A DNA stretch of 64,000 nucleotides from Alphaproteobacteria bacterium (GTDB lineage: Bacteria > Pseudomonadota > Alphaproteobacteria > Micavibrionales > UBA2020): NCBI GenBank assembly GCA_025934695.1, contig JAICWS010000001.1:835301-899300 (forward strand). The letters are read 5' to 3'. The position numbers and the translations under genes are program-made. Positions 27,583-37,690 of the stretch are shown in pieces; the stretch's first letter is position 1; each line of letters begins with the position of its first letter. Below the pieces are notes generated by a model. The model saw nothing but the letters and a program-made list of their open reading frames with translations. It searched no databases and was not told where the DNA came from.

Positions 27583-28059
27583 TTATTCGGCTTGGGTTGC
27601 TTCGGCTTTTGCAGCGGGTTTCGATTCTTTCTTCGAACCCTCTTTCTTGCTGCCTTTGCCTCTTTGTTTCTTCTTCGGCTCTTCGCCGGCGGCACGTTCC
27701 TCGACCGTGATGGTGATGTTCGAGAAAGGCTTTTCGATGGGCGCCGAACGGCCGCGGCCGCGCGTGTGGAAACGGCCCATGACCAGGGTCTTGCCGACGA
27801 TCGCTTCTTTCACGAACAAACGGTCGACATCCAGGTTGTGGTTGTTCTCGGCGTTGGCGATCGCCGCTTCAAGAACTTTGTAGACGTCGCGGGAAACGCG
27901 GCGCTGCGAGAACTCGAGCTCGATGAGCGCCTGTTGCGCGGGCTTGCCGCGGATCAGCTGCGCGAGGAGGTTCAGCTTGCGCTCGCCGCCCTTGATGTAG
28001 CGGGCGGAGGCGATGGCCTGGTTGTCCTTGCGGCGGGGTGCTTTTGCTTGTTTCGACAT
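27583..28059 (-). CDS. rplV: 50S ribosomal protein L22 with C-terminal tail
   Basis: 158 aa. The core (ASARYIKGGERKLNLLAQLI, the beta-hairpin FHTRGRGRSAPIEKPFSNIT) ends near residue 118, and a 40-residue Lys/Glu/Ala tail follows. The hairpin reaches the exit tunnel and is a known macrolide-resistance site; no deletion is seen. Confidence 0.98.
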   Translation of the reverse strand: MSKQAKAPRRKDNQAIASARYIKGGERKLNLLAQLIRGKPAQQALIELEFSQRRVSRDVYKVLEAAIANAENNHNLDVDRLFVKEAIVGKTLVMGRFHTRGRGRSAPIEKPFSNITITVEERAAGEEPKKKQRGKGSKKEGSKKESKPAAKAEATQAE

Positions 28060-28064
28060 TGTTC

Positions 28065-28355
28065 TTACTCGCTCTTCGTCGCCGTTTTGTCCGCGCCGGC
28101 TGCCGTGTGCTGGAAGAACTGACGGGTCGGCGCGAATTCGCCGAGCTTGTGCCCGATCATGTTGTCCGTCACGAGGACCGGAATGAACTTCTGGCCGTTA
28201 TAAACGCCAAAGGTCAGCCCGATGAACTGGGGCAGGATGGTGGAACGGCGGGACCAGGTCTTGATGACCTCGTTGCGGCCCGACGTGCGCGCCTTCTCTG
28301 CCTTCTTCAGCAGGTAACCGTCGATAAAAGGACCTTTCCTTACGGAACGTGCCAT
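28065..28355 (-). CDS. rpsS: 30S ribosomal protein S19
   Basis: 96 aa. It begins [20 protein letters not shown] and contains the signature [20 protein letters not shown]. It lies in the head of the small subunit with S13. Confidence 0.99.
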   Translation of the reverse strand: MARSVRKGPFIDGYLLKKAEKARTSGRNEVIKTWSRRSTILPQFIGLTFGVYNGQKFIPVLVTDNMIGHKLGEFAPTRQFFQHTAAGADKTATKSE

Positions 28356-28369
28356 GTGTCGCTACTCCT

Positions 28370-29218
28370 TTACTGGCCTGCCGCGAGACGCTTGTTCTTG
28401 CGCCGGCGCAGGATGAATTTATCGGTACGTTTGTTCTTGCGGGTCTTGCCGCCTTTGGCGCACTTGCCCCAGGGCGAGACCGGATGACGGCCGCCCGAGG
28501 ATTTGCCCTCGCCGCCGCCGAGCGGGTGGTCGATCGGGTTCATCGCGACGCCGCGGTTATGGGGTTTCCAGCCCATCCAGCGCTTGCGGCCGGCCTTGCC
28601 GATGGCGACGTTCATGTGGTCGGTGTTCGACACCGCGCCCACGGTCGCCATGCAGTTGCCGTTCACGACGCGCAGTTCGCCGGAGTTCAGCTTGATCTGC
28701 GTCAGGCCGGAATCACGGCCCACGATCTGGACCGAGGTGCCGGCCGAGCGGGCGAGCTGGCCGCCGCGGCCCGGGTGCAGTTCGACGTTGTGGACCAGCG
28801 TGCCGACCGGGATGTTCTTGATCTGCATCGCGTTGCCGGGAAGGATGTCCGCGCGCTCGGAGGCGATGACCTTGTCGCCGGCGCCGAGGCGCTGGGGAGC
28901 GAGGATGTAAGCCATTTCGCCGTCGGAATATTTTACGAGCGCGATCCAGGCGGTGCGGTTCGGGTCGTATTCGAGACGCTCGACCGTGCCTTCGACGTTG
29001 AACTTGTTCCGCTTGAAGTCGATGATGCGGTAGCGGCGCTTGTGGCCGCCGCCGCGGTGCCACGAGGTGATCTCGCCGAAGTTGTTGCGGCCCGTCTTGC
29101 GATGATGGTCCTTGTCGATCAGCGACTTCTCAGGCTTGCCGGCCCAGAGTTCGCTGCGGTCCACGCGGATCATGTGGCGGATGCCGGGGGATGTCGGGCG
29201 GTACGATTTCAATGCCAT
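28370..29218 (-). CDS. rplB: 50S ribosomal protein L2
   Basis: 282 aa. It begins [16 protein letters not shown]. The C-terminal part has [20 protein letters not shown] with the conserved His needed at the peptidyl-transferase centre, then the basic tail [16 protein letters not shown]. Confidence 0.99.
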   Translation of the reverse strand: MALKSYRPTSPGIRHMIRVDRSELWAGKPEKSLIDKDHHRKTGRNNFGEITSWHRGGGHKRRYRIIDFKRNKFNVEGTVERLEYDPNRTAWIALVKYSDGEMAYILAPQRLGAGDKVIASERADILPGNAMQIKNIPVGTLVHNVELHPGRGGQLARSAGTSVQIVGRDSGLTQIKLNSGELRVVNGNCMATVGAVSNTDHMNVAIGKAGRKRWMGWKPHNRGVAMNPIDHPLGGGEGKSSGGRHPVSPWGKCAKGGKTRKNKRTDKFILRRRKNKRLAAGQ

Positions 29219-29261
29219 GTTATTTCCTCATCTCTCTTTGGGCTGTTAACCCAAATCTTCC

Positions 29262-29588
29262 TTAAATTCCGGTTGCGACGTCGATCGTCTGACCTTCAGC
29301 CAGGGTAACGATCGCCTTCTTGCGGTCGCTGCGAAAAGCCTTGCGGCCTTTGAAAATCTTGGTCTTGCCGAGCTGGATCGACGTGTTGACCTTCACGACT
29401 TTCACCTTGAACACGGCTTCGATGGCAGCGCGGATCTCGGCCTTGCGGGCGTCCAGCGGCACGCGGAAGGTGATCTGGTTGTACTGCGAGCCCATCGTCG
29501 CCTTTTCGGTGATGATCGGGGAGCGGATGGCCTGATAGAGGGCTTCCGTTACTTTCGCTTCCTTTTTCTCTTTCTTTGCGGCGGTCAT
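29262..29588 (-). CDS. rplW: 50S ribosomal protein L23
   Basis: 108 aa. The family core runs from [18 protein letters not shown] through [20 protein letters not shown] to [15 protein letters not shown]. It is the main SRP and trigger-factor docking protein at the exit tunnel. The start overlaps rplD by four bases. Confidence 0.99.
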   Translation of the reverse strand: MTAAKKEKKEAKVTEALYQAIRSPIITEKATMGSQYNQITFRVPLDARKAEIRAAIEAVFKVKVVKVNTSIQLGKTKIFKGRKAFRSDRKKAIVTLAEGQTIDVATGI

Positions 29589-30202
29589 TTCAATCTTGCC
29601 TCCAGTTGGGCGACCGCGTCCTTCGTCAGCACGAGGGTGTCGCGGCGCAGAATGTCATAGACGTTGATGCCTTTCTGGGGCAGCAGGTCGATGTGCTTGA
29701 TGTTGCGCACGGCGCGGGTGAAGTTCGCGTCGGGCGTTTCGTCGATGATCAGGGCGGAGGCGATGCCGAGGTCTTTGAGGACCTTCGCCATCTCTTTCGT
29801 CTTGTGCGACTTGGCTTTCGCGGCATCGAGGACGATGAGCTTGCCTTCGGCCTGTTTCGCCGAGAGCGCCGACTTCAGCGCGAGCTTGCGGACGCCTTTC
29901 GGCAGGTCATGCGCGTGGTCACGCACGATCGGTCCGAAGATGACCGCGCCCTTGCGGAACTGCGGGGAGCGCAAGGAACCCTGGCGGGCGTTGCCGGTGC
30001 CTTTTTGCGCGTAGGGCTTTTTGCCGGTGCCCGAGATATCGCCGATCTGCTTGGTCTTGTGGTTGCCCGAGCGGCGCTTGGCGAGCTGGTAGTTCACCAT
30101 GCGGTGCAGGATGTCCTTGCGCGGCAGGATGCCGAAGATGGCATCGGACAGGTCGATGTCACCCACTTTTTTGTTATCGAGGCTTTTTACGGCGACTTTC
30201 AT
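29585..30202 (-). CDS. rplD: 50S ribosomal protein L4
   Basis: 205 aa. It has the exit-tunnel loop [19 protein letters not shown] and [18 protein letters not shown]. In E. coli L4 represses the S10 operon; no such leader was recognised here, since the S10 genes lie downstream of tuf in one run. Confidence 0.99.
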   Translation of the reverse strand: MKVAVKSLDNKKVGDIDLSDAIFGILPRKDILHRMVNYQLAKRRSGNHKTKQIGDISGTGKKPYAQKGTGNARQGSLRSPQFRKGAVIFGPIVRDHAHDLPKGVRKLALKSALSAKQAEGKLIVLDAAKAKSHKTKEMAKVLKDLGIASALIIDETPDANFTRAVRNIKHIDLLPQKGINVYDILRRDTLVLTKDAVAQLEARLK

Positions 30203-30213
30203 TGTTACCTTCC

Positions 30214-30915
30214 TTAAGCCTGTGCTGCTTCAGCTTGGGCTTTTGCTTTCAGGCCCGCCGGCTTCGGCGCGTCTTTCGGCAGTTGTTTCTTGACGGCGTC
30301 GCGGACGGTGAGCCAGCTGCCTTTGAAGCCGGGTACCGCGCCTTCGACGAGAATGAGGCCCTGTTCGGGATGCACTTCCACAACGCGCAGGTTGGGGATG
30401 GTGCGGTTCGCGTCGCCCATGTGACCCGCCATCTTCTTGTTCTTGAATACGCGGCCGGGAGACTGGCGCTGACCGACGGAACCGGGAGAACGGTGCGAGA
30501 CGGACACGCCGTGCGTGGCGACGAGGCCCGCGAAGTTCCAGCGCTTCATGACGCCCTGATAGCCCTTGCCGAGGGTGACTCCGGAGACGTCGACATACTG
30601 GCCGACGACGAAATGCGCCGCGGAAAATTCCGCGCCCTGCTCGACCAGGCTGTCTTCCGACACGCGGAATTCGACGACCTTCAGCTTGGGCTCGACTTTC
30701 GCTTTCGCGAAGTGGCCGCGCTCGGGTTTCGTGCAGCTTTTCGCCTTCTTGGCGCCGGCGCCCAGCTGGAGCGCGGTGTAGCCGTTTTTCTCTTTCGTCT
30801 GCACGGAGATGACCTGGCAGCCGTCGACCTTCAGCAGGGTCACGGGAACGTGCTTGCCGTTCGCGTCGAAAACGCGCGTCATGCCAAGCTTCTGTGCAAT
30901 CAAACCGGTACGCAT
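30214..30915 (-). CDS. rplC: 50S ribosomal protein L3
   Basis: 233 aa. It begins [20 protein letters not shown] and has the loop [20 protein letters not shown] that reaches the peptidyl-transferase centre. A 20-residue Ala/Lys-rich C-terminal extension follows the core. Confidence 0.99.
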   Translation of the reverse strand: MRTGLIAQKLGMTRVFDANGKHVPVTLLKVDGCQVISVQTKEKNGYTALQLGAGAKKAKSCTKPERGHFAKAKVEPKLKVVEFRVSEDSLVEQGAEFSAAHFVVGQYVDVSGVTLGKGYQGVMKRWNFAGLVATHGVSVSHRSPGSVGQRQSPGRVFKNKKMAGHMGDANRTIPNLRVVEVHPEQGLILVEGAVPGFKGSWLTVRDAVKKQLPKDAPKPAGLKAKAQAEAAQA

Positions 30916-30952
30916 CTTATTCGTCCTTCTTATTAAACCTTCTCGTCAGCCC

Positions 30953-31261
30953 TTAGAGCTTGATCTCCACGTCCACGCCGGCGGCGAGGTCGAGCTTCAT
31001 CAGAGCGTCGATCGTCTGCGGCGTCGGGTCGATGATGTCCAGGAGGCGCTTGTGGGTGCGCATCTCGAACTGCTCGCGCGACTTCTTGTCCACGTGCGGG
31101 GAGCGCAGGACCGTGAATTTCTCGATCCGCGTGGGCAGCGGGATCGGACCGCGCACTTGCGCGCCCGTTCTTTTCGCTGTGCTCACGATCTCCTTCGTCG
31201 ACTGATCGAGGATCCTGTGATCATAAGCCCGGAGCCTGACCCGGATGTTTTGCGCTTCCAT
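30953..31261 (-). CDS. rpsJ: 30S ribosomal protein S10 (NusE)
   Basis: 102 aa. It has the family signatures [20 protein letters not shown] and [20 protein letters not shown]. Besides its ribosomal role it acts as NusE in antitermination. First gene of the S10 group, 73 bases after tuf. Confidence 0.99.
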   Translation of the reverse strand: MEAQNIRVRLRAYDHRILDQSTKEIVSTAKRTGAQVRGPIPLPTRIEKFTVLRSPHVDKKSREQFEMRTHKRLLDIIDPTPQTIDALMKLDLAAGVDVEIKL

Positions 31262-31290
31262 TTTATCAATCCTTCTTTTTCTTCAGAGCC

Positions 31291-31315
31291 GGCCCCGCCG
31301 TTTCGCGGCGGGGCC
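31291..31315. other. GC-rich hairpin between tuf and rpsJ
   Basis: GGCCCCGCCG and CGGCGGGGCC form a perfect 10-bp stem with a TTTCG loop. No T-run follows on the minus strand, so it is more likely an attenuator, processing site or mRNA-stability element than a full terminator. Confidence 0.5.
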
Positions 31316-31334
31316 GTATCTCTATATCAGTTCG

Positions 31335-32525
31335 TTACTCGATGATCTGAGCAACAACGCCGGCGCCGACGGTGCGGCCACCCTCGCGGATGGCGAAACG
31401 CAGGCCCTGGTCCATGGCGATCGGAGCGATCAGCTCGATTTCCATGGTGATGTTGTCGCCCGGCATGACCATCTCGACGCCCTCGGGGAGCTTCACGACG
31501 CCCGTCACGTCAGTCGTACGGAAGTAGAACTGGGGACGGTAGTTGGTGAAGAACGGGGTGTGACGGCCGCCTTCGTCCTTCGTGAGGACGTAAGCTTCTG
31601 CCTTGAACTTCGTGTGCGGCTTGATCGAGCCGGGGGCGCAGAGAACCTGGCCACGCTCGACTTCCTCGCGCTTGGTGCCGCGCAGCAGTGCGCCGATGTT
31701 GTCGCCAGCCTCGCCCTGATCGAGCAGCTTGCGGAACATTTCGACGCCCGTGACGACGGTCTTCTGCGTGGGGCGGATGCCGACGATTTCGACTTCTTCG
31801 TTGACCTTGATGATGCCCTGCTCGACGCGGCCCGTGCAGACCGTGCCGCGGCCGGAGATCGAGAACACGTCTTCGACCGGCATCAGGAACGGCTTGTCTT
31901 TCGGACGCGCCGGGGTCGGGATGTTTTCGTCAACGGCGTTCATCAGCGCGAGGATGGCTTCTTTGCCGAAGCCGTCCGACTTGCCTTCGAGCGCGGAGAG
32001 AGCCGAGCCCTTGATGAAGGCGATCTTGTCGCCGGGGACCTTGTACTTGGTCAGGAGTTCGCGGACTTCCATCTCGACGAGGTCCAGGAGTTCCTTGTCG
32101 TCAACCATGTCGCACTTGTTGAGGAACACGACGATCGCGGGGACGCCGACCTGGCGCGCGAGCAGGATGTGTTCGCGGGTCTGGGGCATCGGGCCGTCGG
32201 CAGCCGAAACGACGAGGATCGCGCCGTCCATCTGCGCCGCGCCGGTGATCATGTTCTTCACATAATCGGCGTGGCCGGGGCAGTCGACGTGCGCGTAGTG
32301 GCGCTTCTCGGTCTCGTACTCGACGTGAGCGGTCGAGATCGTGATGCCGCGCTCGCGCTCTTCGGGCGACTTGTCGATCTGGTCATAGGCCATGAACTGG
32401 GCTTTGCCCTGCTCGGCCAGAACTTTGGTGATAGCCGCGGTCAAGCTCGTCTTGCCATGGTCGACGTGACCGATGGTGCCGATGTTGACGTGCGGCTTGT
32501 TGCGTTCAAACTTACCTTTAGCCAT
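31335..32525 (-). CDS. tuf: Elongation factor Tu
   Basis: The 396-aa GTPase delivers aminoacyl-tRNA. G1 is GHVDHGKT, G3 DCPGHADY and G4 NKCDM; the three domains are intact. It follows fusA directly, the usual str-operon order. Many alphaproteobacteria have a second tuf copy elsewhere; only one is in the window. Confidence 0.99.
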   Translation of the reverse strand: MAKGKFERNKPHVNIGTIGHVDHGKTSLTAAITKVLAEQGKAQFMAYDQIDKSPEERERGITISTAHVEYETEKRHYAHVDCPGHADYVKNMITGAAQMDGAILVVSAADGPMPQTREHILLARQVGVPAIVVFLNKCDMVDDKELLDLVEMEVRELLTKYKVPGDKIAFIKGSALSALEGKSDGFGKEAILALMNAVDENIPTPARPKDKPFLMPVEDVFSISGRGTVCTGRVEQGIIKVNEEVEIVGIRPTQKTVVTGVEMFRKLLDQGEAGDNIGALLRGTKREEVERGQVLCAPGSIKPHTKFKAEAYVLTKDEGGRHTPFFTNYRPQFYFRTTDVTGVVKLPEGVEMVMPGDNITMEIELIAPIAMDQGLRFAIREGGRTVGAGVVAQIIE

Positions 32526-32580
32526 CTTATAGTCTTCCTTCCTTGCTATCTATTGAAGTAGTCCAGTTAACGTTGGTGGT

Positions 32581-34665
32581 TTAAGCGAGTTTTGCCTTCA
32601 CTTCATCCGCGATCGCGCTCGGCACCTGGTCGTAGTGATGGAATTCCATCGAGTACTGTGCGCGACCCTGGCTCATGGAGCGAAGGGTATTGATGTAGCC
32701 GAACATGTTGGCGAGCGGCACCATGGCGGTGATGACGCGGGCGTTGCCGCGGCTGTCCATGTTGCCGATCTGGCCGCGGCGGCTGTTCAGGTCGCCGATG
32801 ACGTCGCCCATGTAGTCTTCCGGGGTGACGACTTCGACTTTCATGATGGGCTCGAGCAGCACCGGCTTGCACTTCAGGATACCTTCGCGGAACGCGGCAC
32901 GGGCCGCGATTTCGAAGGCGAGAGCCGACGAGTCGACATCGTGGTAAGCGCCGTCGAACAGCGTGGCCTTGAAGTCGATGCAGGGGAAGCCCGCGATGAC
33001 GCCGGTGTCCTTCTGGGCCGCGAGGCCTTTTTCGACGCCGGGAATGAATTCCTTCGGCACCGAACCGCCGACGATGTCTTCCTCGAACACATAGCCCGAG
33101 CCGGGTTCGCCGGGTTCGAAGCGGATGATGACGCGGGCGTACTGACCCGAGCCGCCGGACTGCTTCTTGTGGGTGTAGTCGATTTCGCCCATCTTCGTGA
33201 TCGTCTCGCGGTACGCGACCTGCGGAGCGCCGATGTTGGCTTCCACTTTGAATTCGCGCTTCATGCGGTCGATGATGATGTCGAGGTGAAGTTCGCCCAT
33301 GCCGCGCAGGATCGTCTGGCCGGTTTCGGCGTCGGACGTCAGGCGGAGCGAGGGATCTTCAGCGGCAAGGCGGCCCAAGGCCACGCCCATTTTCTCCTGG
33401 TCGGCCTTTGATTTCGGCTCGACGGCGATGGAGATGACGGGCTCGGGGAACGTCATGCGCTCGAGAACGACCGGCTTGTCGGGATCGCAGAGCGTGTCGC
33501 CCGTGGTCGTGTCTTTCATGCCGACCAGCGCGACGATGTCGCCGGCCGAGGCTTCCTTGATCTCTTCGCGGTTGTTCGCGTGCATCAGGAGCATGCGGCC
33601 GATGCGCTCTTTGCGGTCTTTCACCGAGTTGATGACGTAAGAACCGCTTTCCAGCTTGCCGGAGTAGATGCGGCAGAAGGTGAGCGAGCCCACGAACGGA
33701 TCGTTCATGATCTTGAACGCGAGGCCGGAGAACGGCTCGGACGCGTCGGGCTTGCGGATGACGACTTCCTCGGGCTTGCCCGGGAAGGTGCCTTCGATCT
33801 GCGGCATTTCGAGCGGGTTCGGGAGGTAGTCCACCACGGCGTCCAGAAGGGGCTGAACGCCCTTGTTCTTGAAGGCCGCGCCGCAGAGGATGGGGACGAA
33901 CTTGTAGGAGATCGTGCCTTTGCGGATGCATTTTTTGAGGGTCGCGATGTCCGGCTCTTTGCCGTTCAGGTAGTCTTCCATCGCCTTGTCGTCCATTTCG
34001 ACGGCAAGTTCGACCAGCTTGGTGCGGTATTCCTTCGCCTTTTCCACGAGGTCGGCGGGGATGTCGATTTCCTGGAACTCGGCGCCCAGGGCTTCGTCTT
34101 TCCAGACGTAAGCTTTCATCTTGAGCAGGTCGACGAGGCCCACGTGCTCGGCTTCCGTGCCGATCGGGAGCTGGGTGACCAGGGGCACCGCGCCGAGGCG
34201 GTCAATGATCATGTCGACGGTGCGATAGAAGTTCGCGCCGATGCGGTCCATTTTGTTGACGAAGCAGATGCGGGGAACGCCATATTTGTCGGCTTGGCGC
34301 CAGACGGTTTCGGACTGGGGCTCGACGCCGGCGACGGAGTCGAACACGGTCACCGCGCCGTCGAGGACGCGAAGCGAGCGCTCGACTTCGATCGTGAAGT
34401 CGACGTGGCCCGGGGTGTCGATGATGTTGATGCGATGGTCCTTCCAGAAGCAGGTCGTGGCGGCGGAAGTGATCGTGATGCCGCGCTCCTGTTCCTGTTC
34501 CATCCAGTCCATCGTGGCTGCGCCATCGTGCACTTCGCCGATTTTGTGCGACTTGCCCGTGTAGTACAGGATACGCTCAGTCGTGGTCGTCTTGCCGGCA
34601 TCGATGTGCGCCATGATGCCGATGTTGCGATACCGTTCGAGCGGATATTTCTTGATGTCAGCCAT
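32581..34665 (-). CDS. fusA: Elongation factor G
   Basis: The 694-aa translocase has G1 AHIDAGKT, G3 DTPGHVDF and G4 NKMDRIGA, then domains II-V (for example [20 protein letters not shown]). It sits between rpsG and tuf with 36- and 55-base gaps. Confidence 0.99.
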   Translation of the reverse strand: MADIKKYPLERYRNIGIMAHIDAGKTTTTERILYYTGKSHKIGEVHDGAATMDWMEQEQERGITITSAATTCFWKDHRINIIDTPGHVDFTIEVERSLRVLDGAVTVFDSVAGVEPQSETVWRQADKYGVPRICFVNKMDRIGANFYRTVDMIIDRLGAVPLVTQLPIGTEAEHVGLVDLLKMKAYVWKDEALGAEFQEIDIPADLVEKAKEYRTKLVELAVEMDDKAMEDYLNGKEPDIATLKKCIRKGTISYKFVPILCGAAFKNKGVQPLLDAVVDYLPNPLEMPQIEGTFPGKPEEVVIRKPDASEPFSGLAFKIMNDPFVGSLTFCRIYSGKLESGSYVINSVKDRKERIGRMLLMHANNREEIKEASAGDIVALVGMKDTTTGDTLCDPDKPVVLERMTFPEPVISIAVEPKSKADQEKMGVALGRLAAEDPSLRLTSDAETGQTILRGMGELHLDIIIDRMKREFKVEANIGAPQVAYRETITKMGEIDYTHKKQSGGSGQYARVIIRFEPGEPGSGYVFEEDIVGGSVPKEFIPGVEKGLAAQKDTGVIAGFPCIDFKATLFDGAYHDVDSSALAFEIAARAAFREGILKCKPVLLEPIMKVEVVTPEDYMGDVIGDLNSRRGQIGNMDSRGNARVITAMVPLANMFGYINTLRSMSQGRAQYSMEFHHYDQVPSAIADEVKAKLA

Positions 34666-34701
34666 GATACTTCGCTTCCCCTCTTTTTCCTTATTTTCTC
34701 A

Positions 34702-35172
34702 TTACCACCGGAAGTGCGCGAACGCCTTGTTGGCTTCGGCCATCTTGTGGGTGTCCTCGCGCTTCTTCACGGCGGCGCCGCGCTCGTTGTGAGCGTCGAG
34801 CAGCTCGGAGGCGAGTTTGCTTTCCATGGTCTTGTCGTTGCGGTTCGAGGCCGCTTCTTTCAGCCAGCGCATCGCGACGGCCTGCGCGCGCACGGGGCGC
34901 ACTTCGACGGGCACCTGGTAGGTGGCGCCGCCGACGCGGCGGGATTTCACTTCCACCGAGGGCTTCACTTTGTCGAGCACTTCCATGAAGAACGCGATGG
35001 GGTCCATCTTGCTCTTGGACTGGACGATCTCGAACGCGCCGTAAACGATGTTCTCGGCGACGGACTTCTTGCCCGACTCCATGATCGCGTTGACGAACTT
35101 GGCAACAACGATGTTGTTGAACTTCGGATCGGGAAGGACTTCGCGTTTTTTGGCTGAGTGACGACGTGACAT
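34702..35172 (-). CDS. rpsG: 30S ribosomal protein S7
   Basis: 156 aa. It has [36 protein letters not shown] and the QVPVEVRP loop. It is the primary binder of the 16S rRNA 3' domain and in E. coli represses the str operon. Confidence 0.99.
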   Translation of the reverse strand: MSRRHSAKKREVLPDPKFNNIVVAKFVNAIMESGKKSVAENIVYGAFEIVQSKSKMDPIAFFMEVLDKVKPSVEVKSRRVGGATYQVPVEVRPVRAQAVAMRWLKEAASNRNDKTMESKLASELLDAHNERGAAVKKREDTHKMAEANKAFAHFRW

Positions 35173-35185
35173 GTTCTAAAACCTC

Positions 35186-35557
35186 TTATTTCGGACGTTT
35201 TGCGCCGTAGCGGGAACGGGCTTGCTTGCGTTTGTCGACGCCCTGGGTGTCGAGCGTGCCGCGGATGATCTTGTAACGCACGCCGGGCAGGTCTTTCACA
35301 CGGCCGCCGCGCACGAGCACGACGGAGTGTTCCTGAAGGTTGTGGCCGACGCCAGGAATGTAGCAGGTCGCTTCGCGGCCGTTCGTCATGCGCACGCGCG
35401 CGACTTTGCGCAGCGCGGAGTTCGGCTTTTTCGGGGTCGTCGTGTAGACGCGGGTGCAAACGCCGCGCTTCTGCGGGTTGCCCTGCAGGTCGGCGTTTTT
35501 CTTCTTCGCAACCTGCGGCCTGCGGCCTTTGCGTACAAGCTGGTTATAAGTTGGCAT
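35186..35557 (-). CDS. rpsL: 30S ribosomal protein S12
   Basis: 123 aa. The streptomycin-relevant regions are of susceptible type ([17 protein letters not shown] and [20 protein letters not shown], then KDLPGVRY). First gene of the str-S10-spc run, with a leader of about 200 bases and a good promoter upstream. Confidence 0.99.
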   Translation of the reverse strand: MPTYNQLVRKGRRPQVAKKKNADLQGNPQKRGVCTRVYTTTPKKPNSALRKVARVRMTNGREATCYIPGVGHNLQEHSVVLVRGGRVKDLPGVRYKIIRGTLDTQGVDKRKQARSRYGAKRPK

Positions 35558-35761
35558 TAATACTAGCCCTTCTTAGGTTGTAACAACTTTAATCTTCATG
35601 TCTGGAGGATGAGAGATAACACCTGCCAGGCTTGCACTTTGAAGTGCGCGGCAGGACGCTGATCTTTAGATCAGTCGAACGTCCACTTTTCCCGTGGACG
35701 ACGGTTAAAAACCGGACTGCGTCTAGACCAAGAGTGTCTACTACCAGCCCATCCTTAGAGC
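35558..35761 (-). promoter_or_regulatory. Long structured 5' leader of the str operon
   Basis: Roughly 200 untranslated bases between the promoter and rpsL. Stems seen (plus coordinates): CCTGCC/GGCAGG (35622-35655) enclosing GCACTT/AAGTGC; CTGATC/GATCAG (35659-35674); GTCCAC/GTGGAC (35681-35699). None has a long T-run on the minus strand. It could be a ribosomal-protein-responsive leader. Confidence 0.45.
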
Positions 35762-35767
35762 GTGCGC

Positions 35768-35795
35768 AATATATCACGCGCCCCGACAACGTCAA
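35768..35795 (-). promoter_or_regulatory. Promoter of the str-S10-spc operon
   Basis: On the minus strand TTGACG (35790-35795), 16 bases, TATATT (35768-35773), with no other strong candidate nearby. The remaining 260 bases up to the plus-strand gene at 36059 hold no other clear feature. Confidence 0.7.
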
Positions 35796-36058
35796 GCATT
35801 CTGTGCATATAGCGCATGTTTTTCACCTTTCCAGTGTTTCGCAGCAAAACCACCCCCCCCGCCGCTTGGCCACCACGCAATAAAGTTACGTGACGAAGCC
35901 GTTTTTGATAATAAATGCACGAAGGTTCAAAATTGCCGTCGCGCCCCGCACCGCCACCGTCTTTAACGGAATGATTCGCCATGTCTTTTCATAATGAATT
36001 TGACGGGTAGCGGGAGGACTGATATAACTCCATCCATCAACAAGGACATATATTAAAG

Positions 36059-36460
36059 ATGCAAAGCTGGCAAAAAGGGCTTTTATGCGTGACCTTCGTG
36101 GCGGCCGCCATTACCGGGGCCTTCATGTCGGAGAACCTGCAGGTCGTGGGCGACCTGAACGGCCAGAAGGATGCCTACAGCTATAACCTGCAGCGCAACC
36201 CGCTGCTCGACAATTTTAACGGCAAGCCTTTCGTCTGGAGCGCCGACGACAAGGGCCGGCTGGAATCATTCCTCGATCGCAATGTGGGCGACGAAGCTTC
36301 GGCCATCAACAATCCCGTCGCGACAGATCCCTGGGTGCAAGTTCCCGACGGCCTCACCAATCCGCGCCTGAAATACACCGTGGCCGGAATTCCCATTAAG
36401 ACCGTGCCGATCGCGAAGGACAAGGGCACGCAAGTAGCCTGCCCGCCGAAGTGCAGCTAG
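36059..36460 (+). CDS. Small exported protein, unknown
   Basis: 133 aa with an N-terminal hydrophobic segment after a Lys (WQKGLLCVTFVAAAITGAFM), either a signal peptide or an anchor. The mature part is soluble and polar and ends with two Cys (QVACPPKCS). No family recognised. AAGGA lies 13 bases before the ATG, slightly far. Its stop lies about 55 bases before the SRP RNA. Confidence 0.6.
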   Translation: MQSWQKGLLCVTFVAAAITGAFMSENLQVVGDLNGQKDAYSYNLQRNPLLDNFNGKPFVWSADDKGRLESFLDRNVGDEASAINNPVATDPWVQVPDGLTNPRLKYTVAGIPIKTVPIAKDKGTQVACPPKCS

Positions 36461-36513
36461 GCGCCCCCCGTTAACTTTCTTGTTTTTCGGAACGAATCCG
36501 ACCATATTAAGCC

Positions 36514-36611
36514 CCGGAAGAGGCTGGGCGGGCGAATGTCTCGCTAACCCGGCCAGGGCCGAAAGGCAGCAACCGTACCGAGTTTCATCCGGGTCGTTCA
36601 GTCTCTTCCAC
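36514..36611 (+). ncRNA. ffs: Small SRP RNA (4.5S RNA)
   Basis: The conserved SRP domain IV is present: CCAGGGCCGAAAGGCAGCAA (36553-36572), with CCGTACCGAG after it. The flanks pair to form the long hairpin: GGAAGAGGCTG (36516-36526) with CAGTCTCTTCC (36599-36609), and CGGG/CCCG-type pairs inside. It binds Ffh for co-translational membrane targeting. Ends are approximate. Confidence 0.9.
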
Positions 36612-36763
36612 TCAATTTCCCCCAGTGACCCCGGACGTTTATAGTGTTCGCGCGCAAAGCGCGGCGGGTCGTTCAGTCTCTTCCACTCAATTTCCTCCAG
36701 TGACCTCGGACGTTTATAGTGTTCGCGCGCAAAGCGCGGCGGGTCGTTCAGTGTCTTCCACCC
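36591..36763 (+). repeat. 75-bp tandem repeat containing the SRP RNA 3' arm
   Basis: Units start at 36591, 36666 and 36741 with GGGTCGTTCAGTCTCTTCCA. The first two units are 75 bases and differ at two positions; the third diverges after about 22 bases. The repeat begins inside the SRP RNA stem, so its 3' arm exists in three copies. Beyond it, to the gene at 37040, lie further hairpins (CCACCC/GGGTGG near 36768; GTCCGCC/GGCGGAC near 36841-36875) and no gene. Confidence 0.85.
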
Positions 36764-37039
36764 TTCGCGCTGACGCGCTTCGGGTGGCAGGCCACTTCTC
36801 TCTCCCAATACCAGTATTCGTTCCGCATCCGGCGAAGGGTGTCCGCCGAAGCCTTGGCGCAGGCGGACGGGAATTCTCCACCAGTACCGTGTTTGACCAG
36901 CGATAAGAGCACACCTCCACAAAACCTTCGCTTTCCTTTCCTTAACAACCCGCTATCTGAGAATCTTCGCTTTTCTGTCACGCCCCATTTTCGTATTTTA
37001 GAAGATGGGGAAAGACGTCAAATCTTAAGGGGGACTTTC

Positions 37040-37690
37040 ATGAAACGTGTTTTATCCGTCTTTGGCCTGGTGCTGGCTCTTGCCTTGGCGCATCCGGCGC
37101 TGGCGTTCGACACGCCGCAGACCGACGAAGCCACCAAAACAAAGATCGGCACGATGGGCACAGCCTATCAGCGCTATGCCACGGCGCTCGGCTTTTCGGA
37201 TTTTGCCTGGGGCGACCTGAGCGCGAAGACGGGGCTGTATACCCTGAAGTACATCGGTCCCAAGGACACGCTGGCCACTGCCAGGACGATGGTCCTCATC
37301 ACTGTCTACGGTCTGAGCGGCGACAAGGATGCCGATGACGCCAAGATGGCCTCGACCGTCAAGATGCTGGGCAGCTGGTACCGGACGAAAGCGACGATGG
37401 TCGATGACAAGGTGCTCGACAATCCGCTCGATGAAAAAACCTGGTTCACGCAGTTCTACACCGGCACCGACCCGAACGTGACATACACCGCTGGCGCCTA
37501 TATCCGCACCAATACCAAGCCGTCCGAGGCCGCTTTCATCCAGCTTCAGTCGCGCGAAGCGATCGCGCCCGAGAAGGCGCTGATCCTTTACCAGCTCGTC
37601 AATCCGCAGGCGACGCTGCCGCCGAAAAAGAAGAAGGCCTTCGACCCGACCGCGCCGCTGACGCCGCAACCTGAATCGATCGCGAAATGA
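37040..37690 (+). CDS. Exported protein, unknown function
   Basis: 216 aa with a classical signal peptide (MKRVLSVFGLVLALALAHPALA, cleaved before FDTP). The mature protein is soluble, lacks Cys and ends in a Lys/Pro-rich stretch. No family recognised. The ATG at 37040 has AAGGGGG upstream; the longer reading through the repeats is rejected. Its TGA overlaps the Sel1 gene ATG by four bases, so the two probably act together in the periplasm. Confidence 0.7.
   Translation: MKRVLSVFGLVLALALAHPALAFDTPQTDEATKTKIGTMGTAYQRYATALGFSDFAWGDLSAKTGLYTLKYIGPKDTLATARTMVLITVYGLSGDKDADDAKMASTVKMLGSWYRTKATMVDDKVLDNPLDEKTWFTQFYTGTDPNVTYTAGAYIRTNTKPSEAAFIQLQSREAIAPEKALILYQLVNPQATLPPKKKKAFDPTAPLTPQPESIAK

Noticed and set aside
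31291-31315. Terminator splitting tuf from rpsJ
   Set aside because: Strong stem but no T-run on the minus strand, and no promoter seen before rpsJ.
24428-35557. Programmed frameshift or split genes within the ribosomal run
   Set aside because: All ribosomal genes are intact; extra frames are shadows.
35589-35795. 68-codon minus-strand frame in the rpsL leader
   Set aside because: It starts at the promoter -35, so it would not be transcribed from that promoter.
36591-36763. CRISPR-like array
   Set aside because: The repeats are directly adjacent with no spacers.
36266-36922. Minus-strand frame with repeated NDPPRFAREHYKRP peptide
   Set aside because: The 75-bp tandem repeat is a multiple of three, so it keeps frame by chance; it runs through the SRP RNA and the gene at 36059.
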